From: Streptomyces rishiriensis
Lineage (GTDB): Bacteria > Actinomycetota > Actinomycetes > Streptomycetales > Streptomycetaceae
Direction of reading: 5' to 3'
Length of the DNA stretch: 64,000 bases
Assembly (NCBI RefSeq): GCF_003112535.1
Contig: NZ_BEWA01000001.1
Coordinates: 62,001-126,000 of the forward strand
The notes beneath the pieces were generated by a model. It saw nothing but the letters and a program-made list of their open reading frames with translations. It had not been told where the DNA came from and made no database searches. A program made the translations under genes and the position numbers. Below, piece by piece: positions 25,640 to 35,187 of this stretch (its first letter is position 1; each line of letters begins with the position of its first letter).

Positions 25640-26029
25640 ATGTTGGTCACCATCGACCACTCCTCGCCCTTGGGCCTGGCCGAGCAGATCGCCGCTTCGG
25701 TACGCCGCAACATGGCCGAGGGCAGACTCGGGAAGGGCGACCGCTTGCCCTCCGCTCGCGCTCTCGCCCGCACTCTGGACGTCAACATGCATACGGTTCT
25801 GCGGGGTTACCAGATTTTGAAGGAGGACCGGCTTATCGATCTCCGACCTGGACGCGGAGCGGTCGTCACCGCCGAAGCCGCCGACCAGGCCATGGTCATC
25901 GAAGCCTGCCTCCACTTCGTCCGGACCGCGCGGAGATCAGGCATGAGCAGCCGGGACATCCTGAGTCTCGTAGCCGACCATGTCGAGCCTCCTTCTGGAT
26001 CTCCAGGTCGACCGGACGACGCCGTGTGA
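25640..26029 (+). CDS. GntR-family (YtrA-like) regulator
   Basis: The 129-residue protein has the short GntR/YtrA form: a winged HTH (GLAEQIAASVRRNMAEGRLG, then KGDRLPSARALARTLDVN, then MHTVLRGYQILKEDRLIDL, then RPGRGAVV) and a short C-terminal dimer helix with no effector domain. YtrA-type regulators often repress their own operon of membrane proteins. It is the last gene of the DUF1648 operon and is followed by a very strong hairpin. It takes the place that the ArsR-type SdpR holds in Bacillus. Confidence 0.8.
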   Translation: MLVTIDHSSPLGLAEQIAASVRRNMAEGRLGKGDRLPSARALARTLDVNMHTVLRGYQILKEDRLIDLRPGRGAVVTAEAADQAMVIEACLHFVRTARRSGMSSRDILSLVADHVEPPSGSPGRPDDAV

Positions 26030-26106
26030 GAACCGGCCCGTCGTGCCCTCGGGAACCATGCGGTGCCAGTGTGATCGGGCAGGGCACAGTGCACCGGAAA
26101 ACACCA

Positions 26107-26147
26107 CGGACCAGTGAGAACTACCGAGCGTAGTTCTCACTGGTCCG
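26107..26147. terminator. 18-bp-stem hairpin between convergent genes
   Basis: The perfect arms CGGACCAGTGAGAACTAC and GTAGTTCTCACTGGTCCG flank a 5-base loop. It lies between the GntR gene (+) and the transposase remnant (-). It should end transcription in both directions, although no U-run follows. Confidence 0.7.
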
Positions 26148-26189
26148 AAGTGTTTGTGCAGCAAACCTCAGGTCAGCCCGCGTCCCTCG

Positions 26190-26822
26190 TCATTTGATCT
26201 TCTTGATACGGTTCACGGCGCCTTCGGTCCGCCGGAGCTCCAGTGCAGGCCGAGGCCAGCGGCACCGCATCGAGGTCTCGGAGCAGATGGAGGGCGAAGT
26301 CGCGAGGACACAGGAACCGGCCGGCCTGCTCTGCTGCCGCTGCCAAACGGGGTGACGCGGCACGCAACCAGCGCTGCGGTTCGAGAGCCCTCGGTGTATC
26401 GGCTGATCGACGGAGGAGACTCGCCCCTCGCCCCTGGCCGCGCGAGCGGTCAGCTCGCGATGCACCGCCGCGACGTTCCCCTTCCACAGCCCCAGCAGAG
26501 CCCGGACCTCATCAGTAACCGTGAACCGCCCGGGATACGCGGCCCGCTCCCCCGGTGCCCGGGCCGCAGCCTCGTCCCGCTCGGCGGCCGCCAGCCACCG
26601 CCACACCGCACGCTCCCGCACCCCGAGCACGTCCGCCGCCGACCTCACCTGCCCAGTGGTGAGCTTCCCCTCCCGCCGCAGGGCCAGCAGACGGCGCACC
26701 GCCACTCCCCGCAACGCCCGAACCGACACAGCCGGCAAAGCCCCACCCGCGTCACCACCCACCCCATCCGGGACCGGGTCCTGCTCTCCCTGATCCACAC
26801 CCCCGAGCACACCAACACCCAC
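26190..26822 (-). pseudogene. N-terminal fragment of a Mu/TnsB-type transposase
   Basis: Residues ~35-130 match the N-terminal DNA-binding part of actinobacterial Mu-type transposases: VRRLLALRREGKLTTGQVRS, LGVRERAVWRWLAAAERD and RFTVTDEVRALLGLWKGNVA followed by AVHRELTARA. The sequence then degenerates (VWQRQQSRPAGS...) and ends at 26190 with no DDE core. It is a truncated copy from a different element than the 7.9 kb transposase. Frames change after about 26,440. Confidence 0.6.
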
Positions 26823-26877
26823 CGGCCAGCGGATCAGAACTCACGAAACTGAGACAGCGTCACCCCACATGCAATAA

Positions 26878-27648
26878 CGCCCCAGGACAGCACTGCCCCG
26901 CGGCGCCTACGACACCTCTTTCTCTGCGGCGGGTGCGGCGACGACGACACACCCGACCCGCGGGTCCCGCGTTCAGGACAAGACGCTGTGCGTCCGCTGC
27001 GACAGGGCCGAGCGGCAGGTCCGCCACTACCAGATCACCCTGCCGCGGAGGAACGCGATCCTGCGCTTCCAGGGCGACGTCTGCGCCCTGTGCCAGGAAG
27101 GCCTGCCGATCGACCACTGCCCCGACGCTGTCAGCTTCTGGCACGTCGACCACGACCACCGCTGCTGCCCGCCCGGCGGCTCATGCGGGCGGTGCGTCCG
27201 CGGCCTCCTGTGCCTGCCCTGCAACGCCACCCGCCTGCCCGCCTACGAACGCCTCCCCGACGTCCTCCGCGACAGCCCTCGCTTCAACACTTACCTCAGC
27301 AGCCCGCCCGCGCCGGCACCCCGAAGCCTGCCGCCAGGGACCATACAGGCCCCCGTGACGCATCCAGCTACCTCATCGACGCCTTCTTCACCGCTGCGGA
27401 CCATCCCGAGGGGGACACCCTCAGCCACTGAACGCCACTGTCCTCCCGGCTGGCGGCCGGCGACCCCGGACTGGTTCGGGCTCGCGACGTTCGCCACCTT
27501 GAGCGCAAGGCCAGACAAGCGTCCTGGCGAGCAGCAGGTGCGGTGGCGGTCATGCCGCAGCTGCTGCGCCAGCCGATCCGAACACGTCGTCGAAGCAGTG
27601 TGCTTGCTCTGTGCGTACGAGGTGGAAGGCGCCGCTGTGGTGGCGTAA
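26878..27648 (+). pseudogene. Endonuclease VII-like HNH nuclease, no intact start
   Basis: One frame, open from 26878 to a TAA at 27648, encodes a recombination endonuclease VII-like core: CVRCDRAERQVRHYQ, DVCALCQEGLPIDHC, FWHVDHDHRCCPPGGSCGRC and VRGLLCLPCNATRL. These are the zinc cysteines plus the VDHDH catalytic segment of that family (normally involved in phage DNA branch resolution). No ATG or GTG lies between the upstream stop and the domain, so the original start has been lost or shifted to another frame. The tail after ~27,330 is low-complexity and overlaps the convergent nuclease gene. Confidence 0.55.
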
Positions 27649-28029
27649 GGCGTGGGCGGTGTAGTGGACGACTTCGGCCGGGGTGAGGACCTTGAGGTCG
27701 CCGAAGACGTAGTACAGCGGAGTGGGTGCGTGGGCCGCGGTGAAGAGGAGGCCAGCGTTCACGGTGTCGGTGCTGATGGCGTAGCGGTCGGTGTCGGTGC
27801 TGGGCATGCGGTCTTTGGCGTCGATGGTGATCAGGTCGCTGCCGCGGGCGGCGATCAGGTCGGGGAAGTGCCGCAGGGCGGAGCGGGTCCGGCGCAGGGC
27901 GTCGCGTACGGCGGGCGAGTAGGTGCCCTGTCCGCAGGGGTGAACGGTCCAGCCGCGTGCGCGCAGAGCGGCAGCCACTCGACGTTCGTGCATGTCACCT
28001 ACCGCCTTGCGGTCCTCCCACTGCCCCAC
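27550..28029 (-). CDS. Predicted PD-(D/E)xK nuclease
   Basis: The 159-residue protein contains FPDLIAARGSDLITIDAKDR, a PD...D-x-K restriction-fold site (~60-80). It starts with GQWEDRKAVGDMHERRVAAA and ends with LYYVFGDLKVLTPAEVVHYT, features I associate with phage- or plasmid-borne Holliday-junction-like nucleases. GTG at 28029 has GAGGGGGAA seven bases upstream. A longer frame to 28158 would overlap the divergent gene and is less likely. The substrate is unknown. Confidence 0.6.
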   Translation of the reverse strand: MGQWEDRKAVGDMHERRVAAALRARGWTVHPCGQGTYSPAVRDALRRTRSALRHFPDLIAARGSDLITIDAKDRMPSTDTDRYAISTDTVNAGLLFTAAHAPTPLYYVFGDLKVLTPAEVVHYTAHALRHHSGAFHLVRTEQAHCFDDVFGSAGAAAAA

Positions 28030-28111
28030 TGCCGGTTCCCCCTCGAGTAAGTCCCGAAAGCCACGCCCGTGATACGAAGCATTCACTGTTCGTACTACCC
28101 ATCCGCTAGCT

Positions 28112-29062
28112 ATGATGCCCCTCATGGCGGCATACGTTGACCCACGCTTTCGTCCCACGCTTTGGCCGGGAACACCCGTGCCCGCACCGGAGTTGCGGCC
28201 CGTGACCGGGGCGCGGGCTGACGGCGAGTGGATCGTCTGGGAGCCCCATTTGCGATCCGAGGGAGAGACCGTTCCGCTGCCGGAGGACTTCTACCTGCGT
28301 GAGTTCATGGAGCTTGACCCCGCGGATCTCGATGCCGTGGCCGCCATGATGTGCGCCTACGGGTCTCTGGGCGGCAGCATCACGACCGGCGGCTGGGACG
28401 AGGAGGAGTACCAGCGACTCAAGGAACTCACCGAGCGCGAACACCCAGTCCGCGGGCCGTTCTGCCTACACGGCGAGCTGGCCACGCTCTACGTAACGGA
28501 AGCCCAGGCGGCCATCACTACCTGGCTGGCCCTGCGCCGCGAGGGCGGCCTCGACGCGCTCGTCGAAGCCGAGATCTCAGGGGAAAAGCTGGCGCAGTGG
28601 CAGTCCGACAACACGGACGGGGGCAAGGTGTGGCCGCATGACCTGGACCATATGCGCGAGACCGTCCTGGGAATGAAGATCAGCGACCTGGTGGATGAAC
28701 TGAACGCCGCGCTCAGGCCGTTCAGCATCGGCATCGGCGGCCTGACGGACCGCTACCCCAGCATCCTCTCGGTCGTCTTCCTGCAGCTGTACAACCACCT
28801 CGCCGAGGACGCCACGATCCGCGAGTGCGCGAACGAGACCTGCCGGCGCAGCTTCGTGCGCCAGCGCGGCCGCGCCGAGTACGGGCAGAACCGCACCAGC
28901 GGCATCAAGTACTGCACCCGCGAATGCGCCCGCGCCCAGGCCCAGCGCGAACTGCGCCGGCGCCGTAGGCAGCAGACTCCCCCGCTCCAGCAGCCGCCGT
29001 CCCAGAGTCCGGAGCCGCAGGACAGCCCGGAGCCTGCCGGCCGGGCAGGGGATGCGTCGTGA
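28112..29062 (+). CDS. Uncharacterised protein with C-terminal CxxxC zinc motif
   Basis: The ~316-residue protein is mostly helical. Near the C-terminus it has [20 protein letters not shown] and [20 protein letters not shown], a treble-clef zinc motif like that ending CGNR proteins, followed by a Pro/Gln-rich tail. Starts at 28112 or 28124 are both possible; neither has a clear ribosome-binding site, so a leaderless transcript is possible. The last codons overlap the GTG of the helicase gene (GTGA), which implies coupled expression and probably a shared process. Confidence 0.6.
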   Translation: MMPLMAAYVDPRFRPTLWPGTPVPAPELRPVTGARADGEWIVWEPHLRSEGETVPLPEDFYLREFMELDPADLDAVAAMMCAYGSLGGSITTGGWDEEEYQRLKELTEREHPVRGPFCLHGELATLYVTEAQAAITTWLALRREGGLDALVEAEISGEKLAQWQSDNTDGGKVWPHDLDHMRETVLGMKISDLVDELNAALRPFSIGIGGLTDRYPSILSVVFLQLYNHLAEDATIRECANETCRRSFVRQRGRAEYGQNRTSGIKYCTRECARAQAQRELRRRRRQQTPPLQQPPSQSPEPQDSPEPAGRAGDAS

Positions 29063-32022
29063 TCAGTCTTCGGGAACACCAGGCGCAGGCCGTCTCGCAG
29101 ATCCGCGCGTGGGCGGGATTCCCCGTACGGTCGTCCACGCCCGCCCAGGGGCTTCGGGCGACGGTGGTCTCCGCAACCGGCTCCGGGAAGACGATCACGG
29201 CCGCATGGGCTGCGCTGGAGTGCTTTCGTGGCGGGCGGATCCTCGTCATGGTCCCCACCCTCGACCTGCTCGTGCAGACCGCCCAAGCGTGGCGCAGCGT
29301 GGGCCACCACGGGCCGATGGTCGCGGTGTGCTCGCTGGAGAAGGACGAGGTCCTGGAGCAGTTCGGCGTGCGGACGACCACCCACCCGATCCAGCTGGCA
29401 CTGTGGGCGGGGCAGGGGCCGGTGGTCGTGTTCGCGACGTACGCCTCCCTCGTGGACCGTGAGGACCCCGAGGACGTCACGGGCCGGGCGAAGGTGCGCG
29501 GGCCGCTGGAGGCCGCTCTGGCGGGCGGGGAGCGGCTGTACGGGCAGACGTTCGACGGCTTCGACCTCGCCGTCGTCGACGAAGCCCATGCAACCGCCGG
29601 TGATCTCGGGCGGCCGTGGGCGGCGATCCACGACAACACCCGCATCCCGGCCGCCTTCCGGCTCTACCTGACCGCCACCCCTCGCATCCTCGCCTCCCCA
29701 CGGCCGCAGAAAGGCAGGGCCGGCCAGGAGCTGGAGATCGCCACCATGGCGTCCGACCCGGACGGCCCCTACGGCGCGTGGATCTACGAGCTCAGACTGT
29801 CCGAGGCGATCGAACGCGGCATCCTCGCCGGGTTCGAAATCGACGTCCTGGAGATCCACGATCCCTCCCCCGTCCTTGCGGAATCGGAGGAGGCGCAGCG
29901 GGGCCGGCGTCTGGCGCTGCTGCAGGCGGCGCTCCTGGAGCACGCCGCCGCGCGCAACCTGCGCACCGTCATGACGTTCCACCAGCGTGTCGAGGAGGCC
30001 GCCGCGTTCGCGCAGAAGATGCCGCAGACGGCAGCGCGACTCTACGAGGCCGAGGTCTCCGACAGGGACCTGGCCGGCGCGGAGACCCTGCCGAAGTCGT
30101 CGATCGACGCCGAGTTCTACGAGCTGGAGGCAGGCCGCCACGTGCCCCCGGACCGCGTGTGGTCGGCTTGGCTGTGCGGCGACCACCTCGTCGCCGAACG
30201 CCGCGAAGTCCTGCGCCAGTTCGCAGGCGGCCTCGACGCCGGCAACAGGCGCGTGCACCGGGCGTTCCTGGCCAGCGTGCGGGTCCTGGGCGAGGGCGTC
30301 GACATCGTCGGCGAACGCGGTGTGGAGGCGATCTGCTTCGCCGACACCCGCGGCTCCCAGGTCGAGATCGTGCAGAACATCGGCCGGGCCCTGCGCCCGA
30401 ACCTCGACGGCACGGCCAAGACCGCAAGGATCGTCGTGCCCGTCTTCCTGAAGCCCGGCGAAGACCCCGCCGACATGGTCGCCTCCGCCTCGTTCGCCCC
30501 CCTCGTAGCCGTTCTCCAAGGCCTGCGCTCGCACTCGGAACGCCTCGTCGAACAGCTCGCCAGCCGAGCCCTGAGCAGCGGGCAGCGGCACGTGTACGTG
30601 AAACGGGACGAGGACGGGCAGATCGTCGGAGCCGGCGGCGAAGCGGGCGAGGAGCAGGGCGACACCGGCACCGCTGCCGAGTCCGCGCTGCTGCACTTCT
30701 CCTCTCCCCGGGACGCCGCCACGATCGCGGCGTTCCTGCGCACCCGGGTCTACCGGCCAGAGTCCCTGGTCTGGCTAGAGGGCTACCAGGCCCTGCTGCA
30801 CTGGCGGAAGGACAACCACATCACCGGCCTGTACGCCGTCCCGTACGACACCGAGACCGAGGCCGGAGCCACCGAACGCTTCCCCCTCGGGCGGTGGGTT
30901 CACCAGCAGCGGCGCACCTACCGCGCCGGTGAACTCGACGACCACCGCCAGAAGCTGCTCGACGAAGCCGGGATGGTGTGGGAACCCGGCGACGAAGCCT
31001 GGGAGACCAAACTCGCCGCCCTGCGCTCCTACCACCGCGCCCACGGCCACCTCGCCCCCAGACGCGACGCCGTATGGGGCGACGCCGACAGTGAACTGGT
31101 CCCGGTCGGGGAGCACATGGCCAACCTCCGCCGCAAGGACGGCCTCGGCAAGAACCCGCAGCGCGCGACGGCCCGCGCCACGCAGCTCGCTCAGATCGAC
31201 CCTGACTGGGACTGCCCATGGCCACTCGACTGGCAACGCCACCACCGCGTCATCGCCGACCTCGCCGCCGACGAACCCGACGGCCTCCTGCCCCACATCG
31301 CCCCCGGCGTCCTCTACGAAGGCGACGACCTCGGACGATGGCTCGCACGGCAACGCGAAGCGAGCACCTGGGCACAACTGTCGACCGAGCAACAGGAACG
31401 ACTGTCCCAGCTGGGCTTGAAGCCCATCCAGGCGCCGTCTCCGGCCCCTGCGGCCACCCGCGCGACGAAGCCGGGCAAGGCGCAGCAGGCGTTCCAGCGC
31501 GGACTTACGGCCCTCGCGCAGTGGGTGGAACGGGAAGGCCCGGACCGGCCGACGCCGCGCGGCCACGCTGAGGAGATCGTGGTCGACGGTGAGACGGAAC
31601 CGACCGTGGTGAAGCTGGGCGTATGGACATCGAACACCCGCGCGAGGCGGGACAACCTCACTTGCGAGCAGCAGGCCGCCCTCGCCGCCTTGGGTGTGCC
31701 CTGGGCGAAGGCTGCGGTGCCGGCCCCGTCCAGCCCGGCATCGGGGGACGACGGTTCGGTCCAGCCCGCGCCGTCGGACGCACAGGCGCTGGAAGACCAC
31801 GGCCAGGGCGACACCGTGACGGAGGGCGAGGCTCAGGCGGCACGGGGCCGGGCGCGGGCGCAGCGGATGAACGAGCTGATGCGCAAGCACACCAAGGCAG
31901 AACTGCTGCGCATGGCCTACACGGGTGGCCTGGTGAACCACAACTCCCCCGAGCAGTGGCGCAAGGACGAAATCGCCTCCACCGTCGTGGACATCGAGTT
32001 CCGGGCGGCCGGCCGGCTCTGA
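29059..32022 (+). CDS. DEAD/DEAH helicase with helicase-associated domains (TtrA-like)
   Basis: The 987-residue protein is an SF2 helicase: motif [14 protein letters not shown] (~36-48), motif [12 protein letters not shown] (~174), motif [12 protein letters not shown], and motif [12 protein letters not shown] (~440). Residues ~600-800 hold helicase-associated modules ([20 protein letters not shown]). The C-terminus ([20 protein letters not shown]) resembles an SAP-like DNA-binding helix pair. Similar large helicases lie at Streptomyces chromosome and plasmid ends (TtrA, implicated in conjugal transfer). Its place beside tpg-tap supports that reading, but identity with TtrA is not proven. The GTG start overlaps the upstream gene. 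Confidence 0.8.
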   Translation: MISLREHQAQAVSQIRAWAGFPVRSSTPAQGLRATVVSATGSGKTITAAWAALECFRGGRILVMVPTLDLLVQTAQAWRSVGHHGPMVAVCSLEKDEVLEQFGVRTTTHPIQLALWAGQGPVVVFATYASLVDREDPEDVTGRAKVRGPLEAALAGGERLYGQTFDGFDLAVVDEAHATAGDLGRPWAAIHDNTRIPAAFRLYLTATPRILASPRPQKGRAGQELEIATMASDPDGPYGAWIYELRLSEAIERGILAGFEIDVLEIHDPSPVLAESEEAQRGRRLALLQAALLEHAAARNLRTVMTFHQRVEEAAAFAQKMPQTAARLYEAEVSDRDLAGAETLPKSSIDAEFYELEAGRHVPPDRVWSAWLCGDHLVAERREVLRQFAGGLDAGNRRVHRAFLASVRVLGEGVDIVGERGVEAICFADTRGSQVEIVQNIGRALRPNLDGTAKTARIVVPVFLKPGEDPADMVASASFAPLVAVLQGLRSHSERLVEQLASRALSSGQRHVYVKRDEDGQIVGAGGEAGEEQGDTGTAAESALLHFSSPRDAATIAAFLRTRVYRPESLVWLEGYQALLHWRKDNHITGLYAVPYDTETEAGATERFPLGRWVHQQRRTYRAGELDDHRQKLLDEAGMVWEPGDEAWETKLAALRSYHRAHGHLAPRRDAVWGDADSELVPVGEHMANLRRKDGLGKNPQRATARATQLAQIDPDWDCPWPLDWQRHHRVIADLAADEPDGLLPHIAPGVLYEGDDLGRWLARQREASTWAQLSTEQQERLSQLGLKPIQAPSPAPAATRATKPGKAQQAFQRGLTALAQWVEREGPDRPTPRGHAEEIVVDGETEPTVVKLGVWTSNTRARRDNLTCEQQAALAALGVPWAKAAVPAPSSPASGDDGSVQPAPSDAQALEDHGQGDTVTEGEAQAARGRARAQRMNELMRKHTKAELLRMAYTGGLVNHNSPEQWRKDEIASTVVDIEFRAAGRL

Positions 32023-32065
32023 CCACAGCCTGATGCCCTCGACGGGGCTCGCGGATGTTCGAGAT

Positions 32066-32623
32066 CTACAGGTCGAACTCGAGGTGCTCGATGTCCGTGA
32101 AGCGGACCTCCTCCAGGCTTCCGGCGCGGCGGCCGCCGTCCTGGAAGTACACCTCCTTGAGTGCCTCAGCCGCGAGCTCCTGAAGGCGCTGCTCGGTGGC
32201 GCCCTGCTCCTGGGCCTCGAAGAGGCGCGCCGCGTACTGCGGGGGCAGAGCGACGGTCAGGTGCCGGATACGGTCCTGGTCCGTCGACCCGATCGGCGCG
32301 GTGTAGCCGAGGCGGGCGCGGGTGTCGATGACGATGCCGCCGGTCGTCGCCGCCCGCTCCTTGGCCTTGGCCCGGATTTGCGGCTGCCAGCGTGCCTTCA
32401 CCTCGCGCTCCAGGCGCGCGGCGAGGTCCGGACGCGGCTTCTTGATCTGGTCCTTCACGTACCGCTCGACGGTGCGCTGGGAGATCCGCAGCATCTGGGC
32501 GACCGCCTTGGTGCCCTTGAGCTGCTTGACCAGGTACCGCATCTGCGCGCCGGCCGACTTCGGGACCGGGCGCGTGAACGCCTTCTGCACCGCCTGGTCC
32601 AGGCCGTCCCCGAACGTGCTCAT
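32066..32623 (-). CDS. tpg: Telomere terminal protein Tpg
   Basis: Tpg is covalently attached to the 5' ends of Streptomyces linear replicons and primes end patching. The 185-residue length, the N-terminus MSTFGDGLDQAVQKAFTRPV, the HTH GTKAVAQMLRISQRTVERYV (~37-56) and the middle GIVIDTRARLGYTAPIGSTD are typical. Thr114 lies in that last segment, the residue I recall as the nucleotide-accepting one. The gene starts six bases after tap, giving the conserved tap-tpg operon. Its presence implies a linear replicon. It converges on the helicase gene. Confidence 0.93.
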   Translation of the reverse strand: MSTFGDGLDQAVQKAFTRPVPKSAGAQMRYLVKQLKGTKAVAQMLRISQRTVERYVKDQIKKPRPDLAARLEREVKARWQPQIRAKAKERAATTGGIVIDTRARLGYTAPIGSTDQDRIRHLTVALPPQYAARLFEAQEQGATEQRLQELAAEALKEVYFQDGGRRAGSLEEVRFTDIEHLEFDL

Positions 32624-32629
32624 CGCCTG

Positions 32630-34855
32630 CTACTCCCCGCTGTCCTCGTCCGTGACCTGCCCGTCCTTGATGTACCGGGCGAGATTGAGCTGCGGCGCGT
32701 CGAACCGTTCGCGGACCTCCTCGCCCCACAGGACGCTCTGGGTGCCCTCGTGCTTGACCAGGCCCGGGTTGATGCCCAGCTTGAACCCGCCCGGCAGCGG
32801 CTTGCCGTCCCGGTACGGCAGGAAGTCCAGCGGGCTGGTGCCGTCGGCCGCGTAGACGACGCAGTCGGACAGGATCGCGACCGGGTACTGGCCGGTGAAC
32901 GCCGCATGCTTGACGATCTTGCGGTGCAGGTTGATCCGGGTACGGGAGATGACCGCAGCGCGGATGTCGGGCCGCCACGTCGGGCGGGACAGGGCCCGCC
33001 ACGGCTGCCCGGGCTTCCAGCCCTCCCCGCGCGGGCGCTCGCGCAGCTTGCCCAGGCCGCCCTTGACCGTCGCCTTGACCGCGGAGACGACGATCGCCAG
33101 CTCCGGGTCACGGCCGCGGTAGCCGTCCATCGCCGCCAGGAAGTCGGTCGGTGCCATGTCCGCGTCGACTCCGAGGTCGGCCATCGTGGCGAGGTACGCG
33201 TCGCGCAGCCGGTTGTACCAGCCGTCCAAATAGCGGCCGCTCTCGTAGCGGACGTACGCCTCGAGCGGCGCGACGTCGTAGCCGAGCTCCACCGCGTACG
33301 CCACGGTGGGCGTCGCGTACCAGGCCGGGCCCTCGGGGCGGTCGCCCTTCGGCGTGAACGGGCTGGGCAGCAGACTCGCTTCCAGCTCCGCCCACTTGTC
33401 CTTGCCGGCCTTCACCCGCGACAGGTCCACATGGGAGAGGTCAACCAGCCAGGAGCCGGGCAGTTTCGCGTCGAACGCGGGGGCCTTGACACGGGTGGGC
33501 GCACCGATGCCGACGGTCAGGCCGTTGGCGCCGGCGGCGAAGGCCATGTTGACGTCGATGCCCACGAGGTGCCGCAGGGTGCACTCGGCATCCGTCATCG
33601 GCCGCGCCCAGTCGTACGCCTCCTCGAACAACTTCTCCCCCGGGCCGCGCACGTGGAACCGCGGCAGATCCGCCAGGAGCGGGTGCCCGTCGGGGGCCTC
33701 GCACGGCGCACAGTCCACCGGATCCTTGCCCAGCGAGCCGGGGTTGTGCTCGGAGTGCCGCTTGCCCGCCGCGTCGGGCTCGGAGGCACGGGTCGGCGGG
33801 TGCAGCGCGGTCATCAGCTCCAGGCCGGTCACCGCGGTCGAACCGCGCGGGGTCATCACCCGCGACGCGTACACACCCAGGACCCGCGCGAGTTCCGCCG
33901 GCGGAAGCTGCCCTGCCTCGCCCCAGTGCCGGGAGTCCAGCGCGTTCCACGACGGAATGCACAACTGCACGCACTGGCGGTCCGAACCGGTCGCGGGACG
34001 GTAGATCCGCGCCCACGGCCCGAACCCGCGCTTCGTCAGCTTCCACTCCGCACGGACCAACTGCTTGATGACCTTGTGGCCCTCGGGGATCCGCCCGGCG
34101 AGCCGCTCCTCATCCGTGAGGGTGGCGGGGAGGCCGTAACGCTCCAGCACGGACTGGGTGAGGACGAGCAGCGGATCGGCGTCCTTGCCCGGACCGGCCA
34201 GCTTCGGCTGACCGAGCTTCGCCTCGCGCAACGTCCACTCCACCAGGGACGGGATCGACTTGGCGGGCACGTCCAGGACCAGACCGCCCGTGCAGTACGC
34301 CAGTACCTGCCCATCGGCGTCGACATCGACGACCGCCAGCGGTCCGTTCTCGAACCGCAGGTCCGTGCCGCCCGCCGGGGTTCCAGCCGGAGCCTCCTCC
34401 TTCGCGCCCGGGCGGCGCGACGCCGACGACGTAGCCCTGGCGGTGCGCACCGGACGCGTCGCGGCCGCCGGGGCAGCGGCGACGGGGGCGGGGCTGGGCT
34501 GGGTGTTCTCGACTGCAGTCATGTCCGCAGCCTCGACAGCCGCATCCGCCGGGGTCGGTGAGGCGGTGAACGTGGCCGGCACCGCCGGGGCGTCCGTCTC
34601 CTCCGACGCTGAAGGCGCCGGGTAGAGCTCCGCGAGCTGGTCCAGCAGCCGGGCGTAGGCGTCGCGCTCCGGCGGGCGAGGCTCGGTCTTGCCGGACTCC
34701 CAGGCGCTGACGGTCGCCCGCCGTACCTTCAGCGCGCCTGCCACCTCGTCGATCGTCAGGCCGTGCGCGGCACGCAGCCGCTTGCGCTCCGCAGGCGGCG
34801 GCAGCGCAGACCGGGACGCGACCAGCGCATCGACCGCGTCGAACAACTCGGACAT
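32630..34855 (-). CDS. tap: Telomere-associated protein Tap
   Basis: Tap binds the folded 3' overhang of replicated telomeres and brings in Tpg. This 741-residue protein has the normal length, an N-terminal XRE-type HTH (LRAAHGLTIDEVAGALKVRR, ~26-45), a long Ala/Pro linker, LRFENGPLAVVDVDADGQVL, CTGGLVLDVPAKSIPSLVEW, and the C-terminal TWRPDIRAAVISRTRINLHR. I place the start at 34855 because AGGAGG lies six bases upstream; the frame is open to 34885. Upstream are the phased CGTACG motifs, probably an autoregulatory site. A second, divergent copy lies at 4.5-6.7 kb. Confidence 0.93.
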   Translation of the reverse strand: MSELFDAVDALVASRSALPPPAERKRLRAAHGLTIDEVAGALKVRRATVSAWESGKTEPRPPERDAYARLLDQLAELYPAPSASEETDAPAVPATFTASPTPADAAVEAADMTAVENTQPSPAPVAAAPAAATRPVRTARATSSASRRPGAKEEAPAGTPAGGTDLRFENGPLAVVDVDADGQVLAYCTGGLVLDVPAKSIPSLVEWTLREAKLGQPKLAGPGKDADPLLVLTQSVLERYGLPATLTDEERLAGRIPEGHKVIKQLVRAEWKLTKRGFGPWARIYRPATGSDRQCVQLCIPSWNALDSRHWGEAGQLPPAELARVLGVYASRVMTPRGSTAVTGLELMTALHPPTRASEPDAAGKRHSEHNPGSLGKDPVDCAPCEAPDGHPLLADLPRFHVRGPGEKLFEEAYDWARPMTDAECTLRHLVGIDVNMAFAAGANGLTVGIGAPTRVKAPAFDAKLPGSWLVDLSHVDLSRVKAGKDKWAELEASLLPSPFTPKGDRPEGPAWYATPTVAYAVELGYDVAPLEAYVRYESGRYLDGWYNRLRDAYLATMADLGVDADMAPTDFLAAMDGYRGRDPELAIVVSAVKATVKGGLGKLRERPRGEGWKPGQPWRALSRPTWRPDIRAAVISRTRINLHRKIVKHAAFTGQYPVAILSDCVVYAADGTSPLDFLPYRDGKPLPGGFKLGINPGLVKHEGTQSVLWGEEVRERFDAPQLNLARYIKDGQVTDEDSGE

Positions 34856-34889
34856 CGAACACCTCCTGAGCAACACCCTAACCACGAAC

Positions 34890-34933
34890 CGTACTTATCG
34901 CGTACGTTTGCCGTACGAAACACGTACGAAGTG
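34890..34933. promoter_or_regulatory. 11-bp-phased CGTACG iterons upstream of tap
   Basis: CGTACG begins at 34901, 34912 and 34923, and the variant CGTACT at 34890, so four copies repeat exactly every 11 bases. They lie 35-78 bases before the tap start, on one face of the helix. A multimeric HTH protein, perhaps Tap itself, could bind here. The remaining bases up to 35187 hold no visible gene. Confidence 0.55.
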
Positions 34934-35187
34934 CGTTGCGGTAGGCATCAACACACGGATCCTCTCCTGTGTCCCGTCCTCGCGGCACCTGGTCCACGCG
35001 CGGCTGCCGCCTGCGGGGAGCGGGAGATGACAGGTCCATGCGGCTGGGACTGAAACCGGCGGGGGTGCCCAGGAGCCGAGGGGCAGCTTTCCACAGCCGT
35101 TCTTCGGGGAACCGGCTTGCTTGGATTTCCGCTGGGCTCCCTTGCGAAAGCGCCCGCCCGGATCGGCGAATACGAGACCGTGGTGGA

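Noticed and set aside
32033..34561. An 842-codon plus-strand frame opposite tpg-tap.
   Set aside because: Tap and Tpg are certain on the minus strand; the plus frame is a shadow without motifs.
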